From contig NZ_CP054142.1 of the NCBI RefSeq assembly GCF_017893965.1, positions 2,594,288 to 2,658,287 on the forward strand: a stretch of 64,000 nt of DNA. Direction: 5' to 3'. The DNA is from Treponema parvum (GTDB lineage Bacteria > Spirochaetota > Spirochaetia > Treponematales > Treponemataceae). How positions within the stretch are numbered: position 1 is the first letter of the stretch; every line of letters starts with the position of its first letter. Below are positions 43,601 to 52,248 of this stretch, in pieces. Position numbers and translations under genes: made by a program. The notes under the pieces are model-generated. The model did no database searches, was not told the DNA's origin, and saw only the letters and a program-made list of their open reading frames with translations.

Positions 43601-44885
43601 CGATCTGGCGCGCAAATTTTACGACATGGGCTTTACCCTATATGCAACGGAAGGAACCGCAAAGGTTATACGCGATTTCGGAATGGAAGTGATAACCGTA
43701 AACAAGATTCATGAAAATTCCGAAAATAATTTTCTTACACTTTTGGATTCGGAAAAGATCGACTACGTCGTTTCCACAAGCGCAAAGGGACGAAATCCGG
43801 CCGCCGACAGCGTAAAAATGCGAAGGCACGCCATAGAGCGCGATATTCCGTGTCTGACATCCATAGACACCGCCAACGCCATTGCCAATTGCCTTATGAG
43901 CCATTATTCGGCCGAAAACGTAGAACTTGTAAACATAAACGACTTAAGATCTTCAAAACAAAAAATAAGATTCAGCAAGATGCACAGCACAGGTAACGAT
44001 TTTATCGTCATCAACGCGATGGCTCAGGTAATCAACAATCCCGCCGGTCTGAGCGTAAGACTTTGCAACCGCCGCACGGGAATAGGAGCGGATTCTTTAG
44101 TCCTCATAGAAAGGAGCGATAAGGCCGACGCTTACATGAAATTTTTTAACCAGGACGGCTCCGAAGGAAGGCTTGCGGGAAACGCAATACGCAGCGTGGC
44201 AAAGTATCTTTTCGACAACAACATAAACGGTATTGCCGCGCGGCATGCGCTCGTTACGGATCCTACGGCGACGATAACCATAGAAACAGCGAGCGGAATA
44301 AAATCTTTGGTTTTATACAAACAAAACGGAAAAATATCGTCCGTAACCGTAGATATGGGAAAACCGGAATTTTCACCGGATTCTTTACCGACAACGCTGA
44401 AAGACGCGCCGTTTTCTCCTCCGTCAAACGAAACCCAGAATAATCCACTTTTGCCCAAGAGGGCCGTCGTCAACGAAAGCCTTTTTGTAGGCGATGAAAA
44501 GTATAAAGTTTCCTGTGTTTCCGTAGGAGTTCCTCACTGCGTGGTTTTTTGCGACTTCGTCGATAAGGTAGACATTTTTAAAGTCGGCCCCTTGTTTGAA
44601 AACAACAAAGCCTTCCCGCAGAGGGTAAACACCGAATTTGTGCGCGTCGCAGGCCCGAACGAATTAAAAATGCGTACATGGGAAAGAGGAAACGGCGAAA
44701 CCCCAGCCTGCGGAACGGGAGCCTGCGCGGCGGTCGTAGCGGCCGTTCTTAACGGATACTGCAAATTAAACGAAAATATTACGGTAAAAGTTCGCGGCGG
44801 CGAATTGATAGTAAAATACACGGGAAAGACTGTCTTCCTTACGGGCGCGACGGAACTGGTATACGAAGGCAACGTAGAAATTTAA
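40662..44885 (+). CDS. carB: Fusion protein: carbamoyl-phosphate synthase large subunit (CarB) + diaminopimelate epimerase-like domain
   Basis: One uninterrupted 1407-codon frame. Residues 1 to about 1090 are a complete CarB: first ATP-grasp half with the GSGPIVIGQAAEFDY opening, oligomerisation region with about 25 extra residues, second half from GSGPIRIGQGIEFDY (about 580) and the MGS-like allosteric domain (about 960-1080). After a short linker a DapF-type domain begins at FSKMHSTGNDFIVIN (about 1103). It keeps GIGADSLVLI and the second catalytic Cys (ACGTGAC, about 1350), but the first active-site motif reads GRLAGNAIRS instead of CGNG-RC, with Ala at the Cys position (about 1172). An extra 25-40 residues lie near 1245-1285. 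The CarB part should be active; the epimerase part is doubtful. Confidence 0.95.
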   Translation: MPLNTSIKKIMVIGSGPIVIGQAAEFDYAGTQACKVLKEQGINVVLVNSNPATLMTDHSMADSIYIEPLIPETVKRIIEKEKPDSLLSTLGGQTGLTLSMELAKSGFLKEHNVRLLGANPETIDKAEDRQMFKDTMLSIGEPCIPSKVVTTLEGALDFADNEIGYPVIVRPAFTLGGTGGGIANDRKELEEIAHNGLHRSPIHQILVEKCISGWKEIEFEVIRDHSGNVITVCSMENFDPVGIHTGDSIVVAPAVTLADKEYQMLRSSALNIISALKIEGGCNCQFALKPDSFEYAVIEVNPRVSRSSALASKATGYPIAKVATLIAIGYNLDEIPNAVTQKTAACFEPVVDYIVVKFPKWPFDKFVYAKRTLGTQMKATGEVMSIGRSFEEALMKAVRGAEIGVFSLRLKAFSQETDEQIKKRVGEITDLRIFAVYEALRRKILSVRQISEITKIDAWFISKLENIAALEDELESVKNKNSTLSNELYLKAKKSGFPDKVIESLSKVKIPGGSGILQDSKAAEKLRKEGKLAHIPATYKMVDTCAGEFNAETPYFYAGYDEQNEAAEFLKNRKNTESKKGTIIVLGSGPIRIGQGIEFDYASVQCVWSLKKLGYEVAIINNNPETVSTDFDTADRLYFEPLTPEDVMNVIHTEKPFGVVVAFGGQTAIKLTKFLDRQGIKILGTSADSIDIAEDRERFEQLCEKLKINRPKGETVFTTEQALLSAERIGYPVLLRPSYVLGGQNMIIAFTPADIKEYMSIILAQEIENPVLIDKYMMGTELEVDAICDGKDILIPGIMEHIERTGIHSGDSIAVYPSWNLNDILREKIINQSRELALALKTRGLINIQYLVYNNSLYIIEVNPRSSRTVPYISKVTGVPMVELATQAMLGKSIKEMGYGKGLYKIPPYFAVKVPVFSFEKLMDVDTHLGPEMKSTGEVLGLASTMEEAIFKGLIAAGYKMKRGGGVLFTVRKTDQYEIPDLARKFYDMGFTLYATEGTAKVIRDFGMEVITVNKIHENSENNFLTLLDSEKIDYVVSTSAKGRNPAADSVKMRRHAIERDIPCLTSIDTANAIANCLMSHYSAENVELVNINDLRSSKQKIRFSKMHSTGNDFIVINAMAQVINNPAGLSVRLCNRRTGIGADSLVLIERSDKADAYMKFFNQDGSEGRLAGNAIRSVAKYLFDNNINGIAARHALVTDPTATITIETASGIKSLVLYKQNGKISSVTVDMGKPEFSPDSLPTTLKDAPFSPPSNETQNNPLLPKRAVVNESLFVGDEKYKVSCVSVGVPHCVVFCDFVDKVDIFKVGPLFENNKAFPQRVNTEFVRVAGPNELKMRTWERGNGETPACGTGACAAVVAAVLNGYCKLNENITVKVRGGELIVKYTGKTVFLTGATELVYEGNVEI

Positions 44886-44957
44886 TTTCATAAAGTGTTA
44901 CGGAAGCGGCATTTGCAACATTCAGGCTTTCAACGGGAGGGCATTGTCCGGGTTCGC

Positions 44958-46349
44958 TTACTTTTTTAAAAATATTTCGGCGGCTCCTGTTTTTTTATCG
45001 CGGCTGTACACGCCGTTTTGCGGCAGTTTTTCCACTGATATTTTGTCTCCGGAATTTATGTCGCGCCCCTCTTCATTTATAGCAAGCAGCATTCCTCTTT
45101 CAGAACAGGCGTAATATCCTTTCTTTGCGCTAGGAAGCCTTATAGGATCCGATACTATCCTTAAAATGTCCGTCTCGGAGCCTTCTTGTTTTTTAAGACG
45201 GTTAGAAACCAATACAAAACTTAAAACAGCCCTGTCCTTGGGTAAGCCCGCGTCAGCCGAGAGTTTTAAAAGCGGCAAAGGTGAATCCTCTGTCGTAAAT
45301 GCGAAATTACACCATTTTTGGCCGCCTTTTCCCGTCATAGGGCATTCGCCCGTATGCGGACAAGGTAAAACGGGTTCATACCCTTTATCAATAAAATTTT
45401 TTCTCATTGAACTTATCAATCGGGCGGACTGCGGAACGCCGGGTTCTATCAAGAGAATGCTTGCCTTTTCATCCGCGTAGCTTAGCAAGTCTTCACAGAA
45501 TTTTTTCGCAAAAAAGTCAAATTTCGATCTTGCGCTCAGCGCCGTATATTGAAGCAATTCGTTGAGCATATTGGCGCAAGTTATAAACGAGACCCTCTGT
45601 TTTACCGGCAATCCCATTTCGCCTTTTAAGCGGATGATTTTCCACGGAAAAGAATCCGTTTCGGGTAAGGTTTTCGCGGCAATCGACAAAAAAATTTCTT
45701 CGCCAAGCGTAAGAGCCGCTTGAGAAATATCAAGACAATACCATGTCAATTTTTTTTTACGGAGCTCCGGTTTTGAAAGCCACAAAGCGATCACTACCGT
45801 CAAAGGTCCGCTTCCCGCATCAAGACAAACGTCTCCGTCTTCAAGGCAAAAATTTTCGGGAGAAAAGCCTGAAAACAGTTTTGTAAGCCTTATAAGGTTC
45901 CACCACATAAAATACCGCACGTATGAAGAAAGTTTAACCGTTTCGTTCATATAGCTTTTTCGCCTGTCGGGTCTTTCATCTGTCAATTCATGAGACAGTT
46001 CTCTTATCTGCATGGGAATCTTCGCAAGCTGACGGCTGTTTAAAGGCCGTATGTTTTGTATCACGGATAAAAATTCCGTAAGTATTTTTTTCGCATCCTC
46101 AGGAATATTTTCGTCGGAAAACATTTTTGTTCTTGCCGACACGGAAACTCTTATTTTCCTTTGACTGCCGGAAATCGGGTTTTTCACACTTTCGGCGTTT
46201 TCGGTATTTTTATTTTTGAGAGTTTTTTTATAAATTTTACCGGATTTTTCTTCTTTTAAAGTTTTACAGCGATCCGACGGTTTTTTCTTTGAAAATTTAT
46301 CGTACCATTTTTCACTTCCGCCAGGCGTCTGCGCTTTATTGCGTTTCAT
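44958..46349 (-). CDS. Rsm22-like methyltransferase-fold protein
   Basis: About 463 residues. A basic, disordered N-terminus (about 1-75) precedes a methyltransferase-like domain with the SAM-binding motif CLDAGSGPLTVVIAL (about 175-190) and the later EPGVPQSARL. A Cys-rich motif CPHTGECPMTGKGGQKWC is typical of Rsm22-type proteins, linked to small ribosomal subunit assembly in mitochondria and binding an iron-sulfur cluster there. The start overlaps the MerR gene by 14 bases. A ribosome-related role is inferred from the family and the nearby der gene. Confidence 0.78.
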   Translation of the reverse strand: MKRNKAQTPGGSEKWYDKFSKKKPSDRCKTLKEEKSGKIYKKTLKNKNTENAESVKNPISGSQRKIRVSVSARTKMFSDENIPEDAKKILTEFLSVIQNIRPLNSRQLAKIPMQIRELSHELTDERPDRRKSYMNETVKLSSYVRYFMWWNLIRLTKLFSGFSPENFCLEDGDVCLDAGSGPLTVVIALWLSKPELRKKKLTWYCLDISQAALTLGEEIFLSIAAKTLPETDSFPWKIIRLKGEMGLPVKQRVSFITCANMLNELLQYTALSARSKFDFFAKKFCEDLLSYADEKASILLIEPGVPQSARLISSMRKNFIDKGYEPVLPCPHTGECPMTGKGGQKWCNFAFTTEDSPLPLLKLSADAGLPKDRAVLSFVLVSNRLKKQEGSETDILRIVSDPIRLPSAKKGYYACSERGMLLAINEEGRDINSGDKISVEKLPQNGVYSRDKKTGAAEIFLKK

Positions 46350-46692
46350 CTTTACCGTCCGCCCTGTCGTCAACACGGTATTTCCTTACTGTCAAAAAAA
46401 TATCCGTAAGTTCTTTTCTCGCTTCGCGAATGTTTTGCATAAGCTCCGCATTTTCACTTTCCACATTCATGTCGGCGATAATATTATCTCTTGCGCCTTC
46501 TATCGTAAATTTTTTTTCATATATCAGATATTTTAAGCGCTGTATGACGTCTATTTCTCTCTGCGTATAAACGCGTCTTCCGCCCAAATCTTTTTTGGGT
46601 CTTATGCCCGGAATGACTTCTTCCCAGTAACGAAGAACATGAGCTTTTAATCCCGTTAACTCTTCAACATCCCCGATCGTATACTGTGCCAT
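46336..46692 (-). CDS. MerR-family transcriptional regulator
   Basis: About 118 residues. The winged helix reads YTIGDVEELTGLKAHVLRYWEEVIPGIRPKKDLGGRRVYT, followed by a coiled-coil dimerisation helix with many Glu and Arg. No Cys pair for metal sensing is present. The ATG overlaps the der stop by one base, so it is part of the der operon. Effector and targets are unknown. Confidence 0.88.
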   Translation of the reverse strand: MAQYTIGDVEELTGLKAHVLRYWEEVIPGIRPKKDLGGRRVYTQREIDVIQRLKYLIYEKKFTIEGARDNIIADMNVESENAELMQNIREARKELTDIFLTVRKYRVDDRADGKDETQ

Positions 46693-48209
46693 CAGTTTTT
46701 TTCCCGTTTTTCCCATTTGACTCGGCTGGCCTTCATTTCCAGCTGAACGGGAATTTTAGAGAACCCCAAGTCTTCCCTGATCCGGTTTTTAAGATAAGCT
46801 ATATAAGTTTGAGGAACAACTTCCGGCCGAGTTGCAAATATAATAAATCCTACGGGATTTACGCTTTTTTGCGTCATGTACCTTATGTGAAAATGTAAGG
46901 TTTTTGAAGCCGGCGGAGGATATTTGAAAAGCCAATCTTTAAGAGCCGTATTCAAAGCGGAAGTGTCTATTTTTCTGGAAAGCTGTCCGTATAATTCAAT
47001 GGCTGTGTCCATAAGAAGTTTTATGCCGTCTCCTTCCTTCGCGGAAAGAGGAAGTATGGGCGCAAAATTCATATGAGCGAACATTATTCTGATGTCTTTT
47101 TCAATGTCTTTGAATTTCGTCTCTTTTTTGTCTACGGCGTCCCATTTGTTCATAACAAAAATAATAGCGCGTCCCCTCTCATAGGCTAAAGAGCAAATTT
47201 TTTTATCCTGTTCCGCAAGGCCGGTGCGAACGTCGATCACTAAAAAAACGATGTCGCAATCATCAAGCGTTTTTATAGCCCTGTTCACGGAATAATATTC
47301 TATGTCCTCCGTCACTCGCGCTTTACGCCTTATACCCGCAGTGTCGAGAATTTGAAAATCACGGCCGCTGTACCTGAACGAACCTTCAACAACATCGCGG
47401 GTAGTTCCCGCATAATCGCTTACAATCGATGCTTCCGTATGGGTGAGCCGGTTGGTCAATGTGGATTTCCCCGTGTTCGGTTTTCCCAAAACCGCAATCC
47501 TTATCGGGTTTCTTTCTTCTCCTTCCGTAACCTTGGAAAAATCAAGACCTTTGACTATAGCTTCGGAAAGTTCCGGTATGCGGTCCCCGTGTTCCGCGGA
47601 TATAAAGATAATTTCTTTAAATCCGTATTTCATATAATTCCATGCGGAACCTTCGTTTCTGCCGCCTTCTGTCTTATTTACCGCAGCTATGACTTTGTCC
47701 CAATATTGCCGCAGCAAGGCTATGAATTCCTCATCTTCGCCCGTTATCTGCCCGGCTTCAAGCAAAAGTAAAATGCGGTCGGCTTTTTTAAGCGTTTCAA
47801 GCATTTTGCTTACGACAAGTTTATCTAAAAGAGCTTCCTTTGTTCCTTCGGCATGATCAAGCTTGTATCCGCCCGTATCTGTCAGATGAACGGGTTTTCC
47901 GCATATAAAGGCGGTTCCGTCAACGGGATCTCTGGTAACTCCCGGCGTAGGATCCGTGATGGAAATTCTTTTTTTCATAAACCTGTTAAATAAGGTGGAT
48001 TTTCCCACGTTGGGCCGTCCGGCTATTACTATGAGAGGAAGATTGTGATATGTTTTTTCCGGATCGAAATTCAAACCGCTTTTTTCTTTCTGCGCCGGAA
48101 ATTCAGGATTTAAAATCGCATTTTCCGCAATGCCTTCATTTTTTCTTTTTGAGGATTTAAAAGAATTTCGTCCGGTTTTTCCGGTTTTTTTATACATGTT
48201 TTTCCGCAT
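46692..48209 (-). CDS. der: GTPase Der (EngA), 50S ribosome assembly
   Basis: The 505-residue protein has two tandem G domains: P-loops GRPNVGKST (about 60) and GKPNTGKST (about 245), G3 motifs DTGGY and DTAGI, and G4 motifs NKTE and NKWD. The C-terminal KH-like domain follows. A basic N-terminal extension of about 50 residues precedes the first G domain, longer than usual. The start is directly after the ptsI stop; an internal Met at residue 5 is also possible. It should act in late 50S maturation. Confidence 0.95.
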   Translation of the reverse strand: MRKNMYKKTGKTGRNSFKSSKRKNEGIAENAILNPEFPAQKEKSGLNFDPEKTYHNLPLIVIAGRPNVGKSTLFNRFMKKRISITDPTPGVTRDPVDGTAFICGKPVHLTDTGGYKLDHAEGTKEALLDKLVVSKMLETLKKADRILLLLEAGQITGEDEEFIALLRQYWDKVIAAVNKTEGGRNEGSAWNYMKYGFKEIIFISAEHGDRIPELSEAIVKGLDFSKVTEGEERNPIRIAVLGKPNTGKSTLTNRLTHTEASIVSDYAGTTRDVVEGSFRYSGRDFQILDTAGIRRKARVTEDIEYYSVNRAIKTLDDCDIVFLVIDVRTGLAEQDKKICSLAYERGRAIIFVMNKWDAVDKKETKFKDIEKDIRIMFAHMNFAPILPLSAKEGDGIKLLMDTAIELYGQLSRKIDTSALNTALKDWLFKYPPPASKTLHFHIRYMTQKSVNPVGFIIFATRPEVVPQTYIAYLKNRIREDLGFSKIPVQLEMKASRVKWEKREKN

Positions 48210-49988
48210 TTAAATTAAATTGTTTAAGGCCTTTGATGAAATATCCTGCATTTCTTTTATCGTAAATTTTGAAAGTATCTCTTTTACCGTCGATATCTGC
48301 TTGGCCGTCATGCTCAAATTTCTTATTCCCATTCCGCCAAGAACAAGAACTCCGTTTTGCCGGCTCGCCATTTCACCGCACACGGAAACGGATATACCGG
48401 CTTCAGCCGCATTTTGCAGCGTGTTTTGTATCATACGCAAGACGGCAGGATGACATTCATCGTAAAGCTCCGCCACAAAAGGATTTTCTCTGTCTATACC
48501 TATCGTATATTGCGTAAGATCGTTTGTCCCTATCGAAAAAAAATCCGCCGTCTTTGCAAGTCTGTCTGAAATAAGAGCTGCTGCTGCCGTTTCAACCATG
48601 ATTCCCAAAGGAACATTCTTCTTAAAAGGCACGCCTTCGGCGGCAAGTTCTTTCTGCGCCGTATCTGCTATAATTTTTGCTTTTTCGATCTGTTCCGCGC
48701 TCGAAATAAGCGGCAGCATTATTTTTAGATTGCCGTACACTCCGGCCCTATACAAAGCGCGGAGCTGCGTTTTTAAAATTTCAGGATGCGCCAGGCTGAA
48801 CCGTATAGCCCTCAATCCCATCAGAGGATTTTTTTCTTTAAAACAGGATTGAGCGGGTTGATCGGATCGATCTGACTGATCGGATCCGTCGGAAATTTTT
48901 GCGTCCGATACGGAAGTCGGCGCAAAAGTTTTTGCAAACGTCACATCGTTCAAACCTTTTATCAGTTTATCGCCTCCGGCATCGAGCGTTCGTATAGTCA
49001 CAGGTTTGTCGCCCATTATTTCCAAAACATCTTTGTATGCTTCAAACTGGGCTTCTTCCGAAAAGCTTTGATTTTCGGTCATAAAGAGAAATTCCGTTCT
49101 GAACAGGCCTATTCCGTCGGCGCCTTCTTTTAATACGCTTCGGGCTTCTTCCGGCGTTCCGATATTCGCAAAAACAAAAAACTTTACGCCGTCCTTCGTC
49201 AAAGCTTCTTTTGCCCTAAATACGTTCAAGACTTTTTTGCGCTCCTCTTCGTCTTTTATTCTTTGGCGATAAAGCGAAAGCGTTTTTTCATCCGGGTCAG
49301 CAATCACCTTTCCTTTTTCACCGTCGACAATAACCTTACTTCCCGACCGTATTCCTGAGGTAATTCCTGCAACGGCAAAAACACTAGGTATTCCGTAATT
49401 CCTTGCAAGGATCGTAACGTGGCTTGATTTTCCTCCCTCCGTCAAAGCAAGAGCCGCTATTTTTCTTTTTGAAAGGACTATGGCATCGGTAGGATTCATG
49501 AGTCTTGCAATTATGACGGCTCCGTCGGGCACGGAATCTGGGTTAAACGGATGATAATCCAAAAGTTCGTTTAAAACCTGATCGAACACATCGCGGATAT
49601 CTTTGGCTCTTTCGATCAAATATTCGTTTTTGGAGTCGCGCAAGCGCTGAGCGTATTCGTCGGTCTTTTTGTCAAGAACGTATTCGATATTGTAAAGCTC
49701 TTTTTCATAAGAAGTTTTAATTTCTTTTATAAAGACAGAATCCGCCAACATGGCAAGATATGTTTCAAATATTTCTTTTTGTACCTTATTTGCCGCAGTC
49801 TCGGTTATCTGTGTCTTAAGGCGCGCGGAAACCGTTTCGACGGCCGCTTTAAAACGGCCCCATCCGATTTCTATTTCTTCGGGTTTTATCGATCTTTTTG
49901 GAACAATTCTTTTTTCAGTTTCGGGAATAATAAAGGCCGTCCCCAAGCCTATGCCGCCGGAGGCCGAAATACCGGTAAAAACATTCAT
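48210..49988 (-). CDS. ptsI: Phosphoenolpyruvate-protein phosphotransferase (PTS enzyme I)
   Basis: The 592-residue enzyme passes phosphate from PEP to HPr. The active His is in GGKSSHVTILARN (about residue 191), the PEP-binding Arg in LFRTEFLFM, RTLDAGGDK follows, and the C-terminal acid/base Cys lies in SVCGEMAS. Between RTLDAGGDK and NPLMGLRAIRF there is an extra Ser/Asp/Gln-rich insert (about 350-385, including SDQSDRSDQPAQS) absent from ordinary EI. HPr and sugar-specific components are not in the window, so the PTS may be regulatory here. Confidence 0.94.
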   Translation of the reverse strand: MNVFTGISASGGIGLGTAFIIPETEKRIVPKRSIKPEEIEIGWGRFKAAVETVSARLKTQITETAANKVQKEIFETYLAMLADSVFIKEIKTSYEKELYNIEYVLDKKTDEYAQRLRDSKNEYLIERAKDIRDVFDQVLNELLDYHPFNPDSVPDGAVIIARLMNPTDAIVLSKRKIAALALTEGGKSSHVTILARNYGIPSVFAVAGITSGIRSGSKVIVDGEKGKVIADPDEKTLSLYRQRIKDEEERKKVLNVFRAKEALTKDGVKFFVFANIGTPEEARSVLKEGADGIGLFRTEFLFMTENQSFSEEAQFEAYKDVLEIMGDKPVTIRTLDAGGDKLIKGLNDVTFAKTFAPTSVSDAKISDGSDQSDRSDQPAQSCFKEKNPLMGLRAIRFSLAHPEILKTQLRALYRAGVYGNLKIMLPLISSAEQIEKAKIIADTAQKELAAEGVPFKKNVPLGIMVETAAAALISDRLAKTADFFSIGTNDLTQYTIGIDRENPFVAELYDECHPAVLRMIQNTLQNAAEAGISVSVCGEMASRQNGVLVLGGMGIRNLSMTAKQISTVKEILSKFTIKEMQDISSKALNNLI

Positions 49989-50032
49989 TTCAGAAAATTA
50001 TACCTTTGAGTTTACTCTGTTGTCAAATATAC

Positions 50033-50071
50033 AAAAAAAGGCAGCCGAAAATTTTCAAGCCGCCTTTTTAT
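50033..50071 (-). terminator. Rho-independent terminator of htpG
   Basis: On the - strand AAAAAGGCGGC pairs with GCTGCCTTTTT around a GAAAATTTTC core, ending in seven T. The near-symmetric T-run on the other strand could also allow bidirectional activity. Confidence 0.8.
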
Positions 50072-50127
50072 CGCCGTTAAGTCCGGTCATAAGAACTTTA
50101 CTTGTTCCGGACGTCTCATCGAAAAAA

Positions 50128-52101
50128 TCAAACGCTAAGCAGATCGTTGAGTTTTTTAACGAAATCAGCAGGATTTTTTATCTCAGCTCCGTCCATCAGC
50201 ATGGCTTGATCCAGCAGTACCGTAGAAATCTTTTCAATGTATTGTTCGTCCTCGGATTCACGGATCTTTGCGAGTATCGCATGGTCGGCGTTTACTTCCA
50301 GAATAGGTTTGACCTCCGCAAAACTTTTTTGTCCCATCGCTTTCATCATGCGTTCCATCTGCAAAGAAGGATCGTTTTCATCAACTACGATGCACGCCGG
50401 ACTGTCGGAAAGCCGCTTGCTTAAGCGCACGTCTTTTACCCTGTCTCCCAAAGCTTTTTTTATTTTTTCAACGACGGGTTTGAATTCCTTGTCTTTTTTT
50501 TCGGCTTCTTTTTTATCTACGCCCAACTCTTCGTCGCTTCCTGCGCGGTTTACGGCTTTTAATTCAAAATCCTTATATTTGCCGAAGGCGGGAATTACAA
50601 TATCGTCGATTTCGTCAAACATAATAAGAACTTCAAAGCCTTTTTTTCTGTAGGCTTCAAGCAGCGGACTTAAACGCAGATTTTTTTCATCCGTTCCGGT
50701 TATATAGTAAATAGCTTTTTGCTCTGGTTTCATGCGTTGCACATAGTCCGCAAAGCTCGTCCACTTATCGTCTCCTGTTCCGCTCTCATCCGTGCTTTTA
50801 AACCGTACTATATCCGCAAGTTCTTCGCGGTTCGCATAATCGGAATAAAGCCCCTCTTTTATGGGACGATTAAAAGCGGAAACGAATTTATTCCAGTTTT
50901 CAACAGCCTTTTTTTCGTCATCGCCGGGTTTTTCCGCCTTTCGCGCCTTGTCGGCGGTGTCTCCCATCTTTTTAAATTCGCCGAGTAATTTTTTTACGGA
51001 TGCGGTACGGATATTTTCCAAAATTCTGTTTTTTTGGAGAATTTCACGGCTTACGTTCAACGGCAGATCTTCACTATCGATAATACCGCGGACAAATCTT
51101 AAATATGCCGGTAACAGTTCCCTGTCGTCGTCCGTAATAAAAACGCGCTTTACATAAAGCTTTACTCCGCTCTTATAGTCCGCCTGATACATATCGAACG
51201 GAGCCTGCTGAGGAACGTAAAACAGCGTCGTGTATTCCTGTGTCCCTTCGGCATGCGTGTGCACATACATCAAAGGATCAAGGGTGTCATGACTTAAAGT
51301 CTTATAAAAGTCGTTATAGTCTTCTTCTTTCAGTTCGGACTTGGAACGCTTCCATAAAGCGCTCGCGCTGTTTACCTGATCGACCTTATTTTCGGAACCG
51401 GTTATCTTTCCTTTGTCGTCGTATTTATTTTGAACATAGTGCAAAAAGATGGGAAAGGCTATGTGATCGCTGTATCGTTTGATAAGTTCTTCTATTTTCC
51501 AACGGCTCGCATATTCTTTGCTTTCGTCGTTAAGATGCATTTCTATTACCGAACCGACTTTTTCTTTATCGTCGAATCCGAATTTTTTTGAAATTTCACT
51601 GGCGGCGTCCGTTTCTTCTATTTCATAAGAATTGACTCCGTCGCTAGACCAATGCCATATTTTTCCAGATTTATCGCCGGCCTTGCGCGTATAGACGTCT
51701 ATTTTTTTTGCAGCCATAAACGCCGAATAAAAACCTACTCCGAACTGCCCTATTAACGATGAATTTTTTGCCGCGTCACTACCCAGTTTTTCAAGGAAGG
51801 CCTTTGTTCCCGAGCGGGCGATTGTGCCGAGATTTTCGGTGAGATCTTTTTCATCCATTCCAAGTCCCGAATCCTGCACTGTCAGTACGTTTTCTTTTTC
51901 ATCGAAAGAAATATCTATCCTCGGATCGAATTTTATAGACTTATATAAATCATCCGAAACCGTCAAATACTTAAGTTTATCGATGGCGTCGGACGCATTC
52001 GAAACTATTTCCCTTAAAAAAATATCTTTGTTCGAATACATGGAATGTATTATGAGTTTTAAGAGTTGATTAACCTCTGTCTGAAATTGGTGTTTTGCCA
52101 T
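50128..52101 (-). CDS. htpG: Chaperone HtpG (Hsp90)
   Basis: The 657-residue chaperone has the GHKL ATPase domain (about 1-220) with IVSNASDAIDKLK, DSGLGMDEKDL and GQFGVGFYSAFM, a middle domain with the catalytic Arg segment LPLNVSREILQKNRIL, and the C-terminal dimerisation domain. Length slightly above E. coli HtpG. GAGGAAA precedes the ATG. It is a single-gene unit; no CIRCE element is visible in the 147 bp upstream. Confidence 0.97.
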   Translation of the reverse strand: MAKHQFQTEVNQLLKLIIHSMYSNKDIFLREIVSNASDAIDKLKYLTVSDDLYKSIKFDPRIDISFDEKENVLTVQDSGLGMDEKDLTENLGTIARSGTKAFLEKLGSDAAKNSSLIGQFGVGFYSAFMAAKKIDVYTRKAGDKSGKIWHWSSDGVNSYEIEETDAASEISKKFGFDDKEKVGSVIEMHLNDESKEYASRWKIEELIKRYSDHIAFPIFLHYVQNKYDDKGKITGSENKVDQVNSASALWKRSKSELKEEDYNDFYKTLSHDTLDPLMYVHTHAEGTQEYTTLFYVPQQAPFDMYQADYKSGVKLYVKRVFITDDDRELLPAYLRFVRGIIDSEDLPLNVSREILQKNRILENIRTASVKKLLGEFKKMGDTADKARKAEKPGDDEKKAVENWNKFVSAFNRPIKEGLYSDYANREELADIVRFKSTDESGTGDDKWTSFADYVQRMKPEQKAIYYITGTDEKNLRLSPLLEAYRKKGFEVLIMFDEIDDIVIPAFGKYKDFELKAVNRAGSDEELGVDKKEAEKKDKEFKPVVEKIKKALGDRVKDVRLSKRLSDSPACIVVDENDPSLQMERMMKAMGQKSFAEVKPILEVNADHAILAKIRESEDEQYIEKISTVLLDQAMLMDGAEIKNPADFVKKLNDLLSV

Positions 52102-52219
52102 AATTTTTCCTCGTGCAATTAGTGCGCGTTTGCGCGCACAATTTTTCTTTACGTGCTTTTTACCGCATATATTGATTTTTTACAAACCGGTCGAACTTTG
52201 ACCACTTATAAAAATATAA

Positions 52220-52240
52220 TAAAAAACCGCTTTCGGCGGC
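52220..52240 (-). terminator. Terminator of the arginase/outer-membrane protein unit
   Basis: On the - strand CCGC-CGAAA-GCGG is followed by six T, 10 bases after the stop codon. Confidence 0.65.
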
Positions 52241-52248
52241 AAGATTTT

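Noticed and set aside
48210..49988. Enzyme I insert as a frameshift artefact
   Set aside because: The frame is kept on both sides and conserved motifs resume immediately afterwards.
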